NCBI GenBank assembly: GCA_000622025.1
Contig: KK211387.1
Coordinates: 124,001 to 188,000, forward strand
Direction: 5' to 3'
DNA: 64,000 nucleotides
Source: Lachnospiraceae bacterium AD3010
GTDB taxonomy: Bacteria > Bacillota > Clostridia > Lachnospirales > Lachnospiraceae
The notes under the pieces are model-generated. The model was given only the letters and a program-made list of their open reading frames with translations, had not been told where the DNA came from and searched no databases. Positions within the stretch are counted from its first letter, which is position 1. The number at the start of each line of letters is the position of its first letter. The translations under genes were made by a program, and so were the position numbers. Of this stretch, positions 1 through 8,060 are shown piece by piece.

Positions 1-2
1 TT

Positions 3-1079
3 GAAAATCCTGAGGCTATGACAGATGATATTGCTGCGGGACTTGCTAGGTTTATGGCGACGGCTATCGGAAACGCCACTACGGAGAACATAGTCTTAAT
101 GGACTCCAAGGGAAATATGCTCTTTTCAGGGGAGGACACTTCATCATCCACAGGAGCGGGAGCTGCTTCCAGCAGGCTTTCCTATAAGCAGAAGTATGAC
201 CAGCTGGTGGAGAGCCAGATAAGGGATGCGCTGGTAGGTGCGAAGATCTATGATTCGGTTCAGGTTGTTCCTAATCTGGATCTCAACTGGAATGACATAG
301 AGACCACGGAGCATACCTATACTCCGGCAGAGGGACAGGATCAGGGAGTGCTTTCCCATCAGGACACCTATTCGCAGACTGCGGAGAATACCAACGGACA
401 GGTGCCCGGAACCGATACCAACGGTGACAATACCTATGTTTATGCCGATAACGGAAATTCCACCACCACAACGGATGAGACCAGCAGGGATTATCTTCCC
501 AATGAGACAATAACCCATACCACCGGTGGCGGGGGAGCGATACAGTATGATACCAGCTCCATAGGAATAACAGCCATCAGGTATGTGATCTATAATGAGG
601 ATGAAATGAAGGCTCAGGGCCTTCTGGACGGAACCACCTTTGAAGCCTTCCAGGCGGAGAACAGTGATCTCACCAAGCTGGAGGTTGACGAGGATGTGAG
701 TAACGTGGTTTCTAAGGCTACGGGAATACCTGTTGCCAATATCCAGATAGTTGCATTTCAGGAGCCGGTATTTGTGCCTGCGGAGAGCAAGCTCCCCGAC
801 TGGCAGACCATACTTATGATAGGCCTTATCGTCCTGATCCTCGGACTCCTTGCCTTTGTTGTGATCAGATCCATGAGGGGAGAAAATGCCATGGAGGAGC
901 CTCAGGATGAGATACAGCTGGGTGACCTTCTGGCAAGCACCCAGGAAGCTTCTCTTGAGGATATCGATCTGGAGGAGCAGAAGTCGGAGGCCAGGCTTTT
1001 GATTGAAAGTTTTGTTGACAATAATCCGGAAGCTGCAGCAATACTCTTGAGGAACTGGCTTTCGGATGAATGGGGGTAA
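3..1079 (+). CDS. fliF: Flagellar MS-ring protein FliF, C-terminal part (5' end outside window)
   Basis: FliF forms the MS ring in the cytoplasmic membrane, on which the flagellar rotor and export gate assemble. The reading frame is open from the first bases of the window, so the start lies upstream; the ATG at 18 is internal. Visible are the periplasmic YscJ/FliF-type region, a low-complexity Thr/Gly/Asn-rich stretch (about residues 90-180), one strong membrane helix near residues 260-285 (WQTILMIGLIVLILGLLAFV), and an acidic cytoplasmic tail ending in ESFVDNNPEAAAILLRNWL, the segment that binds FliG in this family. fliG starts 6 bases downstream, the standard order. Confidence 0.93.
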   Translation, partial: ENPEAMTDDIAAGLARFMATAIGNATTENIVLMDSKGNMLFSGEDTSSSTGAGAASSRLSYKQKYDQLVESQIRDALVGAKIYDSVQVVPNLDLNWNDIETTEHTYTPAEGQDQGVLSHQDTYSQTAENTNGQVPGTDTNGDNTYVYADNGNSTTTTDETSRDYLPNETITHTTGGGGAIQYDTSSIGITAIRYVIYNEDEMKAQGLLDGTTFEAFQAENSDLTKLEVDEDVSNVVSKATGIPVANIQIVAFQEPVFVPAESKLPDWQTILMIGLIVLILGLLAFVVIRSMRGENAMEEPQDEIQLGDLLASTQEASLEDIDLEEQKSEARLLIESFVDNNPEAAAILLRNWLSDEWG

Positions 1080-1085
1080 GTTGTA

Positions 1086-2177
1086 ATGGCGGCAGCCGAA
1101 AATACTCTGCCTGCTGAGGCAGCGGGATCGCCTCCCGCCGTCGGGCCCGGCGCAAATAAGATAGATACCAGTGCAGCGGCGGGACTAACAGGAACACAAA
1201 AGGCGGCGGTTCTCCTAATTGCACTTGGACCGGAAAAATCTTCCAAGATATTTCAGCACCTGAAAGAAGAAGAAATTGAAGAATTAACGCTGGAGATAGC
1301 AAATACCAGATCAATAACGCCCCAGGTCAAGGAGGCGGTTATTAATGAATTCTATCAGGTCTGCCTTGCCCAGCAGTATATCGCGGAAGGCGGTATCGGA
1401 TACGCAAAGGAGCTTCTCGAACAGGCTCTGGGACCGGAAAAGGCAGTGGACGTTATCTCCAGGCTTACTGCATCGCTTCAGGTTAAGCCCTTCGAGTTTG
1501 TGAGGAAGACGGATCCTTCACAGCTACTGAACTTTATCCAGGAGGAGCATCCGCAGACCATCGCTCTTATACTGTCATACCTGAATCCCAGTCAGTCGGC
1601 TATGATAATAGGAGCCCTGCCCCCGGACAAACAGGCGGATGTTGCAAGACGTATAGCGAAGATGGACCGGACGAGTCCGGATGTAATAAAAGAGGTGGAG
1701 AAGGCCCTGGAATCAAAGCTTGCATCCCTTGTAAATCAGGATTATACAATAGTCGGTGGTGTGGATGCCATTGTTGAGATCCTGAATACCGTAGACCGTG
1801 CAACCGAAAAGCACATAATGGAGACTCTGGAGATCGACGAGCCGGAGCTTGCGGACGAGATCAGAAAGAAGATGTTCGTATTCGAGGATATCCTGCTTCT
1901 GGACGACCGTGCTATTCAGCGTGTGCTTAGAGATGTTGAGAACAGTGATCTGGCTCTCGCCCTTAAGGGTGCCAATGAGGAAGTACAGGCCGCGATTTTC
2001 AGAAACCTTTCCAAGCGTCTGGCAGCTATGATAAAGGAAGATATGGACTTTATGGGACCCGTTCGAATGAAGGACGTGGAAGAAGCCCAGCAGAAGGTCG
2101 TAAATATCATAAGAAAGCTGGAAGATTCTGCCGAGATCGTTATTTCCAGAGGCGGAGGAGACGAGATAGTTGTCTAA
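1086..2177 (+). CDS. fliG: Flagellar motor switch protein FliG
   Basis: FliG is the rotor protein that couples the stator to the MS ring and sets rotation direction. The 363-residue product has the usual N-terminal FliF-binding domain (from about residue 37, GTQKAAVLLIALGPEKSSKI), a middle domain containing EEHPQTIALILSYL, and a C-terminal domain with the charged torque helix around LDDRAIQRVLRDVENSDLALALKG. It is about 25 residues longer than typical FliG because of an Ala/Pro-rich N-terminal leader; a shorter start cannot be excluded. It lies between fliF and fliH, overlapping fliH by 8 bases, which indicates translational coupling. Confidence 0.96.
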   Translation: MAAAENTLPAEAAGSPPAVGPGANKIDTSAAAGLTGTQKAAVLLIALGPEKSSKIFQHLKEEEIEELTLEIANTRSITPQVKEAVINEFYQVCLAQQYIAEGGIGYAKELLEQALGPEKAVDVISRLTASLQVKPFEFVRKTDPSQLLNFIQEEHPQTIALILSYLNPSQSAMIIGALPPDKQADVARRIAKMDRTSPDVIKEVEKALESKLASLVNQDYTIVGGVDAIVEILNTVDRATEKHIMETLEIDEPELADEIRKKMFVFEDILLLDDRAIQRVLRDVENSDLALALKGANEEVQAAIFRNLSKRLAAMIKEDMDFMGPVRMKDVEEAQQKVVNIIRKLEDSAEIVISRGGGDEIVV

Positions 2178-3084
2178 TATGATAAAACGGGCCTTTGTCA
2201 AGGTAGAGGGCTCGGAAAAACTTATGATAGACTCAAACCGTCTTGTCCTTGACAAAATGGAAGAGATTGCAAGTACGCCGCCCCCGGCAGAGTACGGAAA
2301 TGAAGCCGCTGGGTTTGATGAATTCACGGAAGGTATCGTGGCGGACAGAGTCGAAATGCTGGTGGGAGAGCAGGAAGAGGGAGAAGAGGCGGATGCCGAG
2401 GCTCCCTCTAATGTCTTGAAAGGTGAAGAGACTCCTCCTTCACCGCCCCCGTCCGAGGTAAGCGAGGAAATGCTCTCAGCTGCAAGGGCTGAGGCGGAGA
2501 GCATAGTTGCCGAGGCCAATGAACAGGCACAGGCCATTTTAAGTGATGCAGAGCAGAACGCTGCCGCGACTCTGGAGAACGCTAAAAATGAGGGCTACAG
2601 CGCAGGCCACGAAGAGGGCTATAATGCGGGAATGCAGGAAGCGGAAGCGATAAAGGCCGAGTACCAGGGAATGATAGAGAGTCTGGAAAATGAATACCGG
2701 CAGAAGCTTGACGAACTGGAGCCTATGTTCGTTGAGACTCTTACGGATATTTACGAGCACATAATCCATGTGAACTTTTCGGATTCCAAGGATATCATTT
2801 TCCATCTGATCCAGGACGCGGTGAGAAAGGTGGAGGGCAACGAGGGCTTTATTATCCACGTATCAAAGGATGACTACGGCTACGTTTCCATGCAGAAGGA
2901 TGAGCTTCTTTCCGGGATAACGGCTGCCGCGGATGTGGAGATAGTGGAGGATATGACCTTAAAAAGCAATGAGTGCTTTATTGAGACAGGCGGAGGGATC
3001 TTTGACTGTTCCCTTGAGACTCAGCTTGCGGGATTAAAGAGGGAATTAAGGCTCCTGTCATATGACAGCAGTCCGAAGGAATGA
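2170..3084 (+). CDS. fliH: Flagellar export ATPase regulator FliH
   Basis: FliH is the stator-like regulator of the FliI ATPase in flagellar type III export. The 304-residue product has an acidic, Pro-rich N-terminal third, a long Ala/Glu coiled coil (about residues 95-170) and a V-ATPase E-subunit-like C-terminal domain (FVETLTDIYEHIIHV onward). I chose the TTG start at 2170 because AGGAG at 2156-2160 sits 9 bases upstream; the first ATG (2179) would be 18 bases away. The TTG overlaps the end of fliG. Downstream is a 317-base gap filled with repeats before fliI. Confidence 0.9.
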   Translation: MSNMIKRAFVKVEGSEKLMIDSNRLVLDKMEEIASTPPPAEYGNEAAGFDEFTEGIVADRVEMLVGEQEEGEEADAEAPSNVLKGEETPPSPPPSEVSEEMLSAARAEAESIVAEANEQAQAILSDAEQNAAATLENAKNEGYSAGHEEGYNAGMQEAEAIKAEYQGMIESLENEYRQKLDELEPMFVETLTDIYEHIIHVNFSDSKDIIFHLIQDAVRKVEGNEGFIIHVSKDDYGYVSMQKDELLSGITAAADVEIVEDMTLKSNECFIETGGGIFDCSLETQLAGLKRELRLLSYDSSPKE

Positions 3085-3100
3085 TGGTAAAACGGCGTCT

Positions 3101-3358
3101 ATGTCATTCTGAGGGCACATAATGTCATTCTGAGGACAAATAATGTCATTCTGAGGGCACATGATGTCATTCTGAGCGAAGCGAAGAATCTTACTGCACA
3201 GGGGGAAGATCCTTCGCTGGCGCTCAGGAAGGAAAAATGTCCAGTGGACATTTTTCGGGCACGTATTGACGCGCCATGCGCGGCAGTGCCCCGCACGGAG
3301 GAAGATCCTTCGCTGGCGCTCAGGATGACAAGGGCCATGCGCGGCAGTGCCCCGCACT
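3101..3358. repeat. Composite dispersed repeat between fliH and fliI
   Basis: This fills most of the 317-base gap. First come three 21-base tandem units beginning ATGTCATTCTGAGG (3101, 3122, 3143), then a unit ending GCGAAGCGAAGAATCTT, then inverted forms containing CCTTCGCTGGCGCTCAGGA. Next is a perfect stem-loop AAAAATGTCC-AGT-GGACATTTTT, followed at once by a second hairpin with arms GGGCAC and GTGCCC around GCGC-CAT-GCGC. The same two-hairpin unit recurs near 5.2, 34.2 and 39.2 kb with different stem sequences. No gene is supported here. Confidence 0.9.
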
Positions 3359-3401
3359 CACAGGATGTCAGGAAAGACAGATACAGGGAGAAATAGTATC
3401 A

Positions 3402-4751
3402 TTGGTTGAGCCTGTAATTGATTTTTCTAAATATAAAAGGGTTTTGGGACAGAGCTTTTATAAGAAGCTCGGCAAGGTAGTGAATGTGGTGGGGCTTACA
3501 ATAGAGTCCTTAGGTCCCGATGCCCTGCTTGCGGATATCTGCAGGATCATTCCGGAGGACAGCTCGAAGGCTCCCATAATGGCTGAGGTTGTGGGCTTTA
3601 AGGACAATAAGACCCAGCTTATGCCTTATGACAAAACAGACGGGATCGGCGCAGGATGCACGGTTGAGAATCTGGGGCATACCCTGACCGTTACCGTAAG
3701 TGATGATCTTCTGGGAAAGACACTGGACGGCCTGGGGCGCCCTACGGACGGAACTGTGATATACGGAGGACAGGAGTATTCCGTTGAGGCGGAGCCTCCT
3801 GATCCTATGGACAGAGTTATAATAAATGAGGTTCTGCCTCTCGGAGTTAAGGCTGTGGACGGATTGATGACCATAGGCAAGGGTCAGAGAGTAGGTATCT
3901 TTGCAGGCTCAGGTGTGGGAAAGAGTACCCTTATGGGGATGTTTGCCAGAAATACAAAGGCAGACATAAACGTTATCGCCCTTATCGGAGAGCGTGGCAG
4001 GGAAGTACGGGAATTCGTGGAACGCGATCTCGGAGAGGAAGGAATGAAGCGGTCGGTGGTCGTGGTTGCAACCTCGGACAGGCCGGCGCTTGAAAGAAAT
4101 AAGGCCGCGAAAACGGCGACCGCGATCGCGGAGTACTTCAGAGACCAGGGCAAGGACGTGCTCCTTATGATGGATTCATTGACACGTTTCTCCATGGCGC
4201 AGAGGGAGATAGGTCTGGCCAGCGGAGAGCCTCCGGTTACCAGAGGGTATCCGCCTTCGGTTTATTCCGAGATGCCGAAGCTTCTTGAAAGAGCCGGGAA
4301 CGGAAAGACGGGATCTATTACGGGGCTGTATACCGTGCTTGTAGACGGTGATGATTTTAATGAACCGATCACCGACACAGCCCGCTCGATCCTGGACGGA
4401 CACATTATGCTTAACCGCAGGATCGCCCAGCAGAACCACTACCCGGCGATAGATGTTCTCCAGAGCATATCGAGGTGTATGAGCCAGATCGCGGATAAGG
4501 AGCATAAGGCTCTTGCCGGAAAAATGAAGAATGTGATGGCCACCTATCAGGAGGCCGAGGATCTTATAAATATAGGCGCCTATCAGAAGGGATCAAACCC
4601 GAAGATAGATTTTGCCATACAGAAGATCGATACCATAAACGAATTTCTGATGCAGACCACGGATGCAAAGTTTACCTTTGAGGAGACGCTGCAGAAGCTG
4701 AAGGAAGTATTCGAAGAGCCTTCATCTGAAGTGGAGACAGTACAGGGGTAA
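3402..4751 (+). CDS. fliI: Flagellum-specific ATP synthase FliI
   Basis: FliI is the hexameric ATPase of the flagellar type III export apparatus. It shows the F1-beta-like core with Walker A (AGSGVGKSTLMG), a Walker B region (VLLMMDSLTRFSMAQREIGL) and the conserved ERGREVREFVE segment. The frame is open upstream to 3276, but that extension is translated repeat sequence. I place the start at TTG 3402, with GGGAG at 3386-3390, giving 449 residues, close to the family length of about 440. The 5' repeat block may affect the level of the distal operon. Confidence 0.95.
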   Translation: MVEPVIDFSKYKRVLGQSFYKKLGKVVNVVGLTIESLGPDALLADICRIIPEDSSKAPIMAEVVGFKDNKTQLMPYDKTDGIGAGCTVENLGHTLTVTVSDDLLGKTLDGLGRPTDGTVIYGGQEYSVEAEPPDPMDRVIINEVLPLGVKAVDGLMTIGKGQRVGIFAGSGVGKSTLMGMFARNTKADINVIALIGERGREVREFVERDLGEEGMKRSVVVVATSDRPALERNKAAKTATAIAEYFRDQGKDVLLMMDSLTRFSMAQREIGLASGEPPVTRGYPPSVYSEMPKLLERAGNGKTGSITGLYTVLVDGDDFNEPITDTARSILDGHIMLNRRIAQQNHYPAIDVLQSISRCMSQIADKEHKALAGKMKNVMATYQEAEDLINIGAYQKGSNPKIDFAIQKIDTINEFLMQTTDAKFTFEETLQKLKEVFEEPSSEVETVQG

Positions 4752-4772
4752 TGATCGGCAGGGTTAGGTGAA

Positions 4773-5219
4773 ATGGCAAGATTTAAGTTCAGGATGCAGA
4801 ACATCCTTAATCTGAAAGAGAAGCTTGAGACCCAGGCGGAAATGCGCTTTGCCCAGCAGAGGATGGTATTGAACGAAGCTGAGAGAGCGAAGGAGCTGCT
4901 GCTTGAAAAAAAGGCTGATCTCGAGGAGGAGGCGAAGAGGCTTAGAAAGGATTCGCTGGATCTTCTGGAGATACAGAATAATGATCTGAGCCGAAGGCTC
5001 TGCGCCGAGGATATAGTAAGAGCAGAGGAGAAGATCAAAAGGGAAAAGAGGGTGCTGGAGTTAAGACGGCAGGAGCTTGAAAATGTTATGAAGGAGAGAA
5101 AGGCACAGGAGAAGCTCAGGGAAAAGGCTTTTGAAAGATTCCTTAGAGAAGAGGCGGCCGCCGAGAGTAAATCCATCGACGAACTCACAAGCTACGTATA
5201 TGGGCAAAAGATTCAGTGA
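4773..5219 (+). CDS. fliJ: Flagellar protein FliJ
   Basis: FliJ is the central-stalk-like chaperone of the export ATPase. The 148-residue product is almost entirely charged coiled coil starting MARFKFRMQNILNLKEK, typical of the family in both length and opening motif. It starts 21 bases after fliI. The last residues (QKIQ) and the TGA stop are encoded inside the first hairpin of the downstream dispersed repeat (5206-5226), so the extreme C-terminus has been replaced or trimmed by the repeat. The length remains normal, so function is probably kept. Confidence 0.9.
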   Translation: MARFKFRMQNILNLKEKLETQAEMRFAQQRMVLNEAERAKELLLEKKADLEEEAKRLRKDSLDLLEIQNNDLSRRLCAEDIVRAEEKIKREKRVLELRRQELENVMKERKAQEKLREKAFERFLREEAAAESKSIDELTSYVYGQKIQ

Positions 5220-5467
5220 ATCTTTTGCGGGCACGTATTGACGCGCCAAGCGCGGCAGTGCCCCGGATCAAAAGATTCAGTGAATCTTTTGCGGGCACGT
5301 ATTGACGCGCCAAGCGCGGCAGTGCCCCGGATCAAAAGATTCAGTGAACTAAATGTCATTCTGAGCGAAGCGAAGAATCTTATTGCACAGGGGGAAAAGA
5401 TCCTTCGCTGGCGCTCAGAATGGCAAAAACAGGCGCTCAGGATGACAAGAACAGGCGCTCAGGGATA
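5206..5467. repeat. Tandem two-hairpin repeat plus dispersed units, fliJ-ylxF gap
   Basis: Two exact 64-base tandem units start at 5206 and 5270, with a partial third at 5334. Each unit holds a perfect stem AAAAGATTC-AGT-GAATCTTTT followed by the GGGCAC...GTGCCC hairpin (5229-5263) with inner GCGC-CAA-GCGC. After 5352 come units of the GTCATTCTGAGCGAAGCGAAGAATCTT class in both orientations. The block includes the fliJ stop codon and otherwise fills the gap to ylxF. Confidence 0.92.
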
Positions 5468-5494
5468 GATCAGACTCAGTAAACAGGAAAAACC

Positions 5495-6454
5495 ATGGCA
5501 GATTCAAATAACCTTCCTGCGGGGCAGGGAGCAGGCAACTTAAAAGAAAACGACAAGAAAAAGGGTAATGAAGATATTAACGACGAGGAGGAATCAGGGG
5601 CTCTGTCCATAATCCTCGTTACGCTTTTTATCGTGCTTATATGGCTGGCGATACTCGGGCTTCTCGTAAAGCTTGATGTGGGCGGCTTTGGTTCGGGTGT
5701 CCTTACCCCGGTCCTTAAGGACGTTCCGATAGTAAACAGGGTCCTTCCGGGCTACAATCCCAATGTCGAGGGAAACGGCTTTGGTACGGATGAGATCGAG
5801 GGCGGCTACACTGACGTGGATTCTGCGGTTTCCAGGATAAAGGAGCTGGAGAACCAGCTTACGGAAGCCCAGCAGACAAATAATGACCTGAGGCTTGCCA
5901 ATGATGAGCTGCAGAAGGAGATCGACCGCTTACGCACCTTTGAAAATAATCAGGTGGAATTCGAAAAGATCAAGGATGAATTCTATAATGAAGTGGTCTT
6001 TTCCGATAAGGCTCCGGATCCGTCCGAATATCAGAAGTACTATGAGCAGATAGAGCCTGCCAATGCGCAGATCCTCTATAAGCAGGTTGTGGCAGAGGAA
6101 GAGACGGATAAGAAGGTTCAGGAATATGCCAAGGCTTATTCTTCTATGAAGCCGAAGGACGCTGCGGAGATCTTTAATGTAATGGTGCAGTCCTCCGGTG
6201 CTGACGGCGATGCCTATCTGGTGGCGCGTATACTTGAGGCCTGCGGACCTGATGCAAGGGGTGAGATCCTGGGCGCAATGGAACCGGACAATGCTGCCAT
6301 AGTTACGAATATAATGGAACCCGATGAGGTCATCGATATGTCTGGAAGCGGACCCAGGACCGTTCCTGAGGAATTCAGTAATACCGGCGATGAAGAAGAG
6401 AACAGTGAAGATGAGGAAAGCTCCAATGCTTCGGAGGAGGAAAATGGAGGTTAA
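5495..6454 (+). CDS. ylxF: MotE/YlxF family flagellar protein
   Basis: This 319-residue protein occupies the position of ylxF, between fliJ and fliK, in Bacillus-type operons. It has an acidic cytoplasmic N-terminus, one membrane helix (about residues 37-62, LSIILVTLFIVLIWLAILGL), a coiled coil (about residues 108-155, VSRIKELENQLTEAQ), and a MgtE-N-like helical domain (MKPKDAAEIFNVM, ARILEACGPDARGEILGAM), then an acidic tail. MotE-type proteins are thought to chaperone the motor or stator. The 3' end overlaps the thioesterase gene by 11 bases. No fliK or flgD follows, unlike most Firmicutes operons. Confidence 0.82.
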   Translation: MADSNNLPAGQGAGNLKENDKKKGNEDINDEEESGALSIILVTLFIVLIWLAILGLLVKLDVGGFGSGVLTPVLKDVPIVNRVLPGYNPNVEGNGFGTDEIEGGYTDVDSAVSRIKELENQLTEAQQTNNDLRLANDELQKEIDRLRTFENNQVEFEKIKDEFYNEVVFSDKAPDPSEYQKYYEQIEPANAQILYKQVVAEEETDKKVQEYAKAYSSMKPKDAAEIFNVMVQSSGADGDAYLVARILEACGPDARGEILGAMEPDNAAIVTNIMEPDEVIDMSGSGPRTVPEEFSNTGDEEENSEDEESSNASEEENGG

Positions 6455-6851
6455 GGAAATTAATACAGGGATAAAGGGACACGGAGAAGAGACAGTTACG
6501 GAAGAGCTTACGGCGGCGAAGATCGGAAGCGGTCTCTTAAGAGTATACGGAACACCGGCGCTTGCAGCGCTTATTGAGAATACTGCCTTAAACAGTATTT
6601 CGGAGTTTTTGAACGATGGACAGGGTACGGTCGGAACAAAGCTTGATATTTCCCATCTTTCCGCAACTCCCGTTGGAATGAAGGTTAGCTGCGATACGGT
6701 GCTTACTGAGGTTGACCGGAGGAGGCTTGTTTTTTCCGCGGAGGTTTTTGACGAAGCCGGAAAGATCGCAGAGGGCACCCATGAGAGATTCATAGTGGAT
6801 AATAAGAGCTTTGAAGAGAAGGCATACACTAAAGCTGGAAAGACAGGATAA
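6444..6851 (+). CDS. Hot-dog fold thioesterase, FlK-like family
   Basis: The product is a 135-residue single-domain protein resembling the fluoroacetyl-CoA thioesterase-like hot-dog family. Visible features are the substrate-side segment GTPALAALIENTALNSI with a Glu in the usual catalytic region, HLSATPVGMKVSC, and the closing EGTHERFIVD. The start is ATG 6444, preceded by GGAGGAGG (6433-6440); upstream in-frame ATGs lie inside ylxF. It overlaps ylxF by 11 bases and is followed one base later by sbcD, so it is co-transcribed with both. The substrate is unknown. Confidence 0.8.
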   Translation: MEVKEINTGIKGHGEETVTEELTAAKIGSGLLRVYGTPALAALIENTALNSISEFLNDGQGTVGTKLDISHLSATPVGMKVSCDTVLTEVDRRRLVFSAEVFDEAGKIAEGTHERFIVDNKSFEEKAYTKAGKTG

Positions 6852-6852
6852 A

Positions 6853-7983
6853 ATGAGACTTCTTCATACATCAGACTGGCATTTGGGAATGACATTCCGC
6901 GGTGGAATGTCTTTTTCATCTGATCAGAAATACGCGATCGACGGGATCATAGATATCGCAGAGAGGGAAAGGGCCGACGGCATACTTATCGCGGGAGATG
7001 TTTTTGATAAGAGCATCGCATCACAGGATGCCATAAGGCTTTACGACAGTGTCATAACCCATATTTGCGCTGATCTGGGGATATCCGTATATATCATCGC
7101 CGGAAACCATGACGGGGCGGAGCGTCTGTCCCAGTGCAGCGGCCTTCTAGAAAAGAGCGGTCTTTTCATTGCCGGAGCCCTGACAAAGGAGGTCCGGTGC
7201 ATAGAGGGTGAGGATACGGATATCTATCTTCTGCCCTGGATTTCAACCGATAAGGTAAAGACAGTATTTCCCGACAGGGCCGAAGAGATTTCCTCAATGG
7301 AGGATGCATACAGGGTGGTTCTTGATCATTACAGAGAGAATTTCAAAAAGGGAAAAAGGAATATCCTTCTCTCACACGCCTACATTATCGATGCGGAAAC
7401 TTCTGTAAGTGATATTGCCGCAGAGGTAGGAAAAGCGGCTGCGGTGGGAGCAGATGTTTTCCGGGGATTTGACTATGTGGCTCTGGGGCATCTCCACGGA
7501 CCGCAGGATATAAGGGAAAACCTAAGGTACAGCGGTTCCCTTATGACCTATTCCTTCGGGAAAGAAGAAAAACAGGTAAAAAGCGTGACTCTGGTGGACA
7601 CAACCAATATGAGCCGGAAGATTATCCCCATTCCCGAGCTTCATAGGAGGGTGACATTGAGGGGCAGCTATGATGAGCTTATGGAGGCCGACTTTGATGA
7701 GGAAATACTTGATGCCTATGTAAAGCTTGAAGTGACGGATCACTTTGTGGGGATGGACTCCATGGCGGCTTTCAGGGAGAGGTACAAAAACCTTCTGGAG
7801 CTATCGGGAAAGGGACTTGAAAAAGAAGACGCAAGGATAACCATGACCATAGAGGAATTTGAAAATGCCGCTTCGGATCCGGCAGCGGTCTTTTCTAGAT
7901 ACTGCAGGGATATTATGGGGGAGGAGCCAACGGAGCATATGGAGAAGCTGTTCCGGAATGCGGTTTCGAAGATCCTTCGCTGA
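6853..7983 (+). CDS. sbcD: Exonuclease subunit SbcD (Mre11 family)
   Basis: SbcD is the metallophosphoesterase nuclease of the SbcCD complex, which cleaves hairpins and DNA ends during repair. It begins MRLLHTSDWHLG, the canonical first metal-binding motif, followed by AGDVFD, GNHD and the late GHLHGPQ motif. I chose ATG 6853, which opens this motif directly. The product is 376 residues. The final residues (KILR) and the TGA stop lie within a dispersed repeat unit (AAGATCCTTCGCTGACGCTCAGG), so the repeat supplies the end of the gene. sbcC follows after 77 bases. Confidence 0.95.
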   Translation: MRLLHTSDWHLGMTFRGGMSFSSDQKYAIDGIIDIAERERADGILIAGDVFDKSIASQDAIRLYDSVITHICADLGISVYIIAGNHDGAERLSQCSGLLEKSGLFIAGALTKEVRCIEGEDTDIYLLPWISTDKVKTVFPDRAEEISSMEDAYRVVLDHYRENFKKGKRNILLSHAYIIDAETSVSDIAAEVGKAAAVGADVFRGFDYVALGHLHGPQDIRENLRYSGSLMTYSFGKEEKQVKSVTLVDTTNMSRKIIPIPELHRRVTLRGSYDELMEADFDEEILDAYVKLEVTDHFVGMDSMAAFRERYKNLLELSGKGLEKEDARITMTIEEFENAASDPAAVFSRYCRDIMGEEPTEHMEKLFRNAVSKILR

Positions 7984-8046
7984 CGCTCAGGATGACAAGG
8001 GAGTTAACCCTCAGGATGACAAGGGTGCCGTCCTGGAGGATGGCAA
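7969..8046. repeat. Dispersed repeat units between sbcD and sbcC
   Basis: Short hairpin-class units ending in CTCAGGATGACAAGG occur about twice in tandem, with a decayed third (CTGGAGGATGGCAA). The first unit contains the sbcD stop codon. No gene is supported in this stretch. Confidence 0.8.
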
Positions 8047-8060
8047 TTGAAAGGTAAATT

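Noticed and set aside
1713-2537. Minus-strand frame of 274 codons opposite fliG/fliH
   Set aside because: Low-complexity Ser/Ala-rich shadow of two well-supported genes.
3276-3401. In-frame N-terminal extension of fliI, giving a 491-residue protein
   Set aside because: The extension is translated repeat sequence; TTG 3402 gives normal length and has an RBS.
5238-5468. 76-codon plus-strand frame between fliJ and ylxF
   Set aside because: It consists entirely of the tandem two-hairpin repeat.
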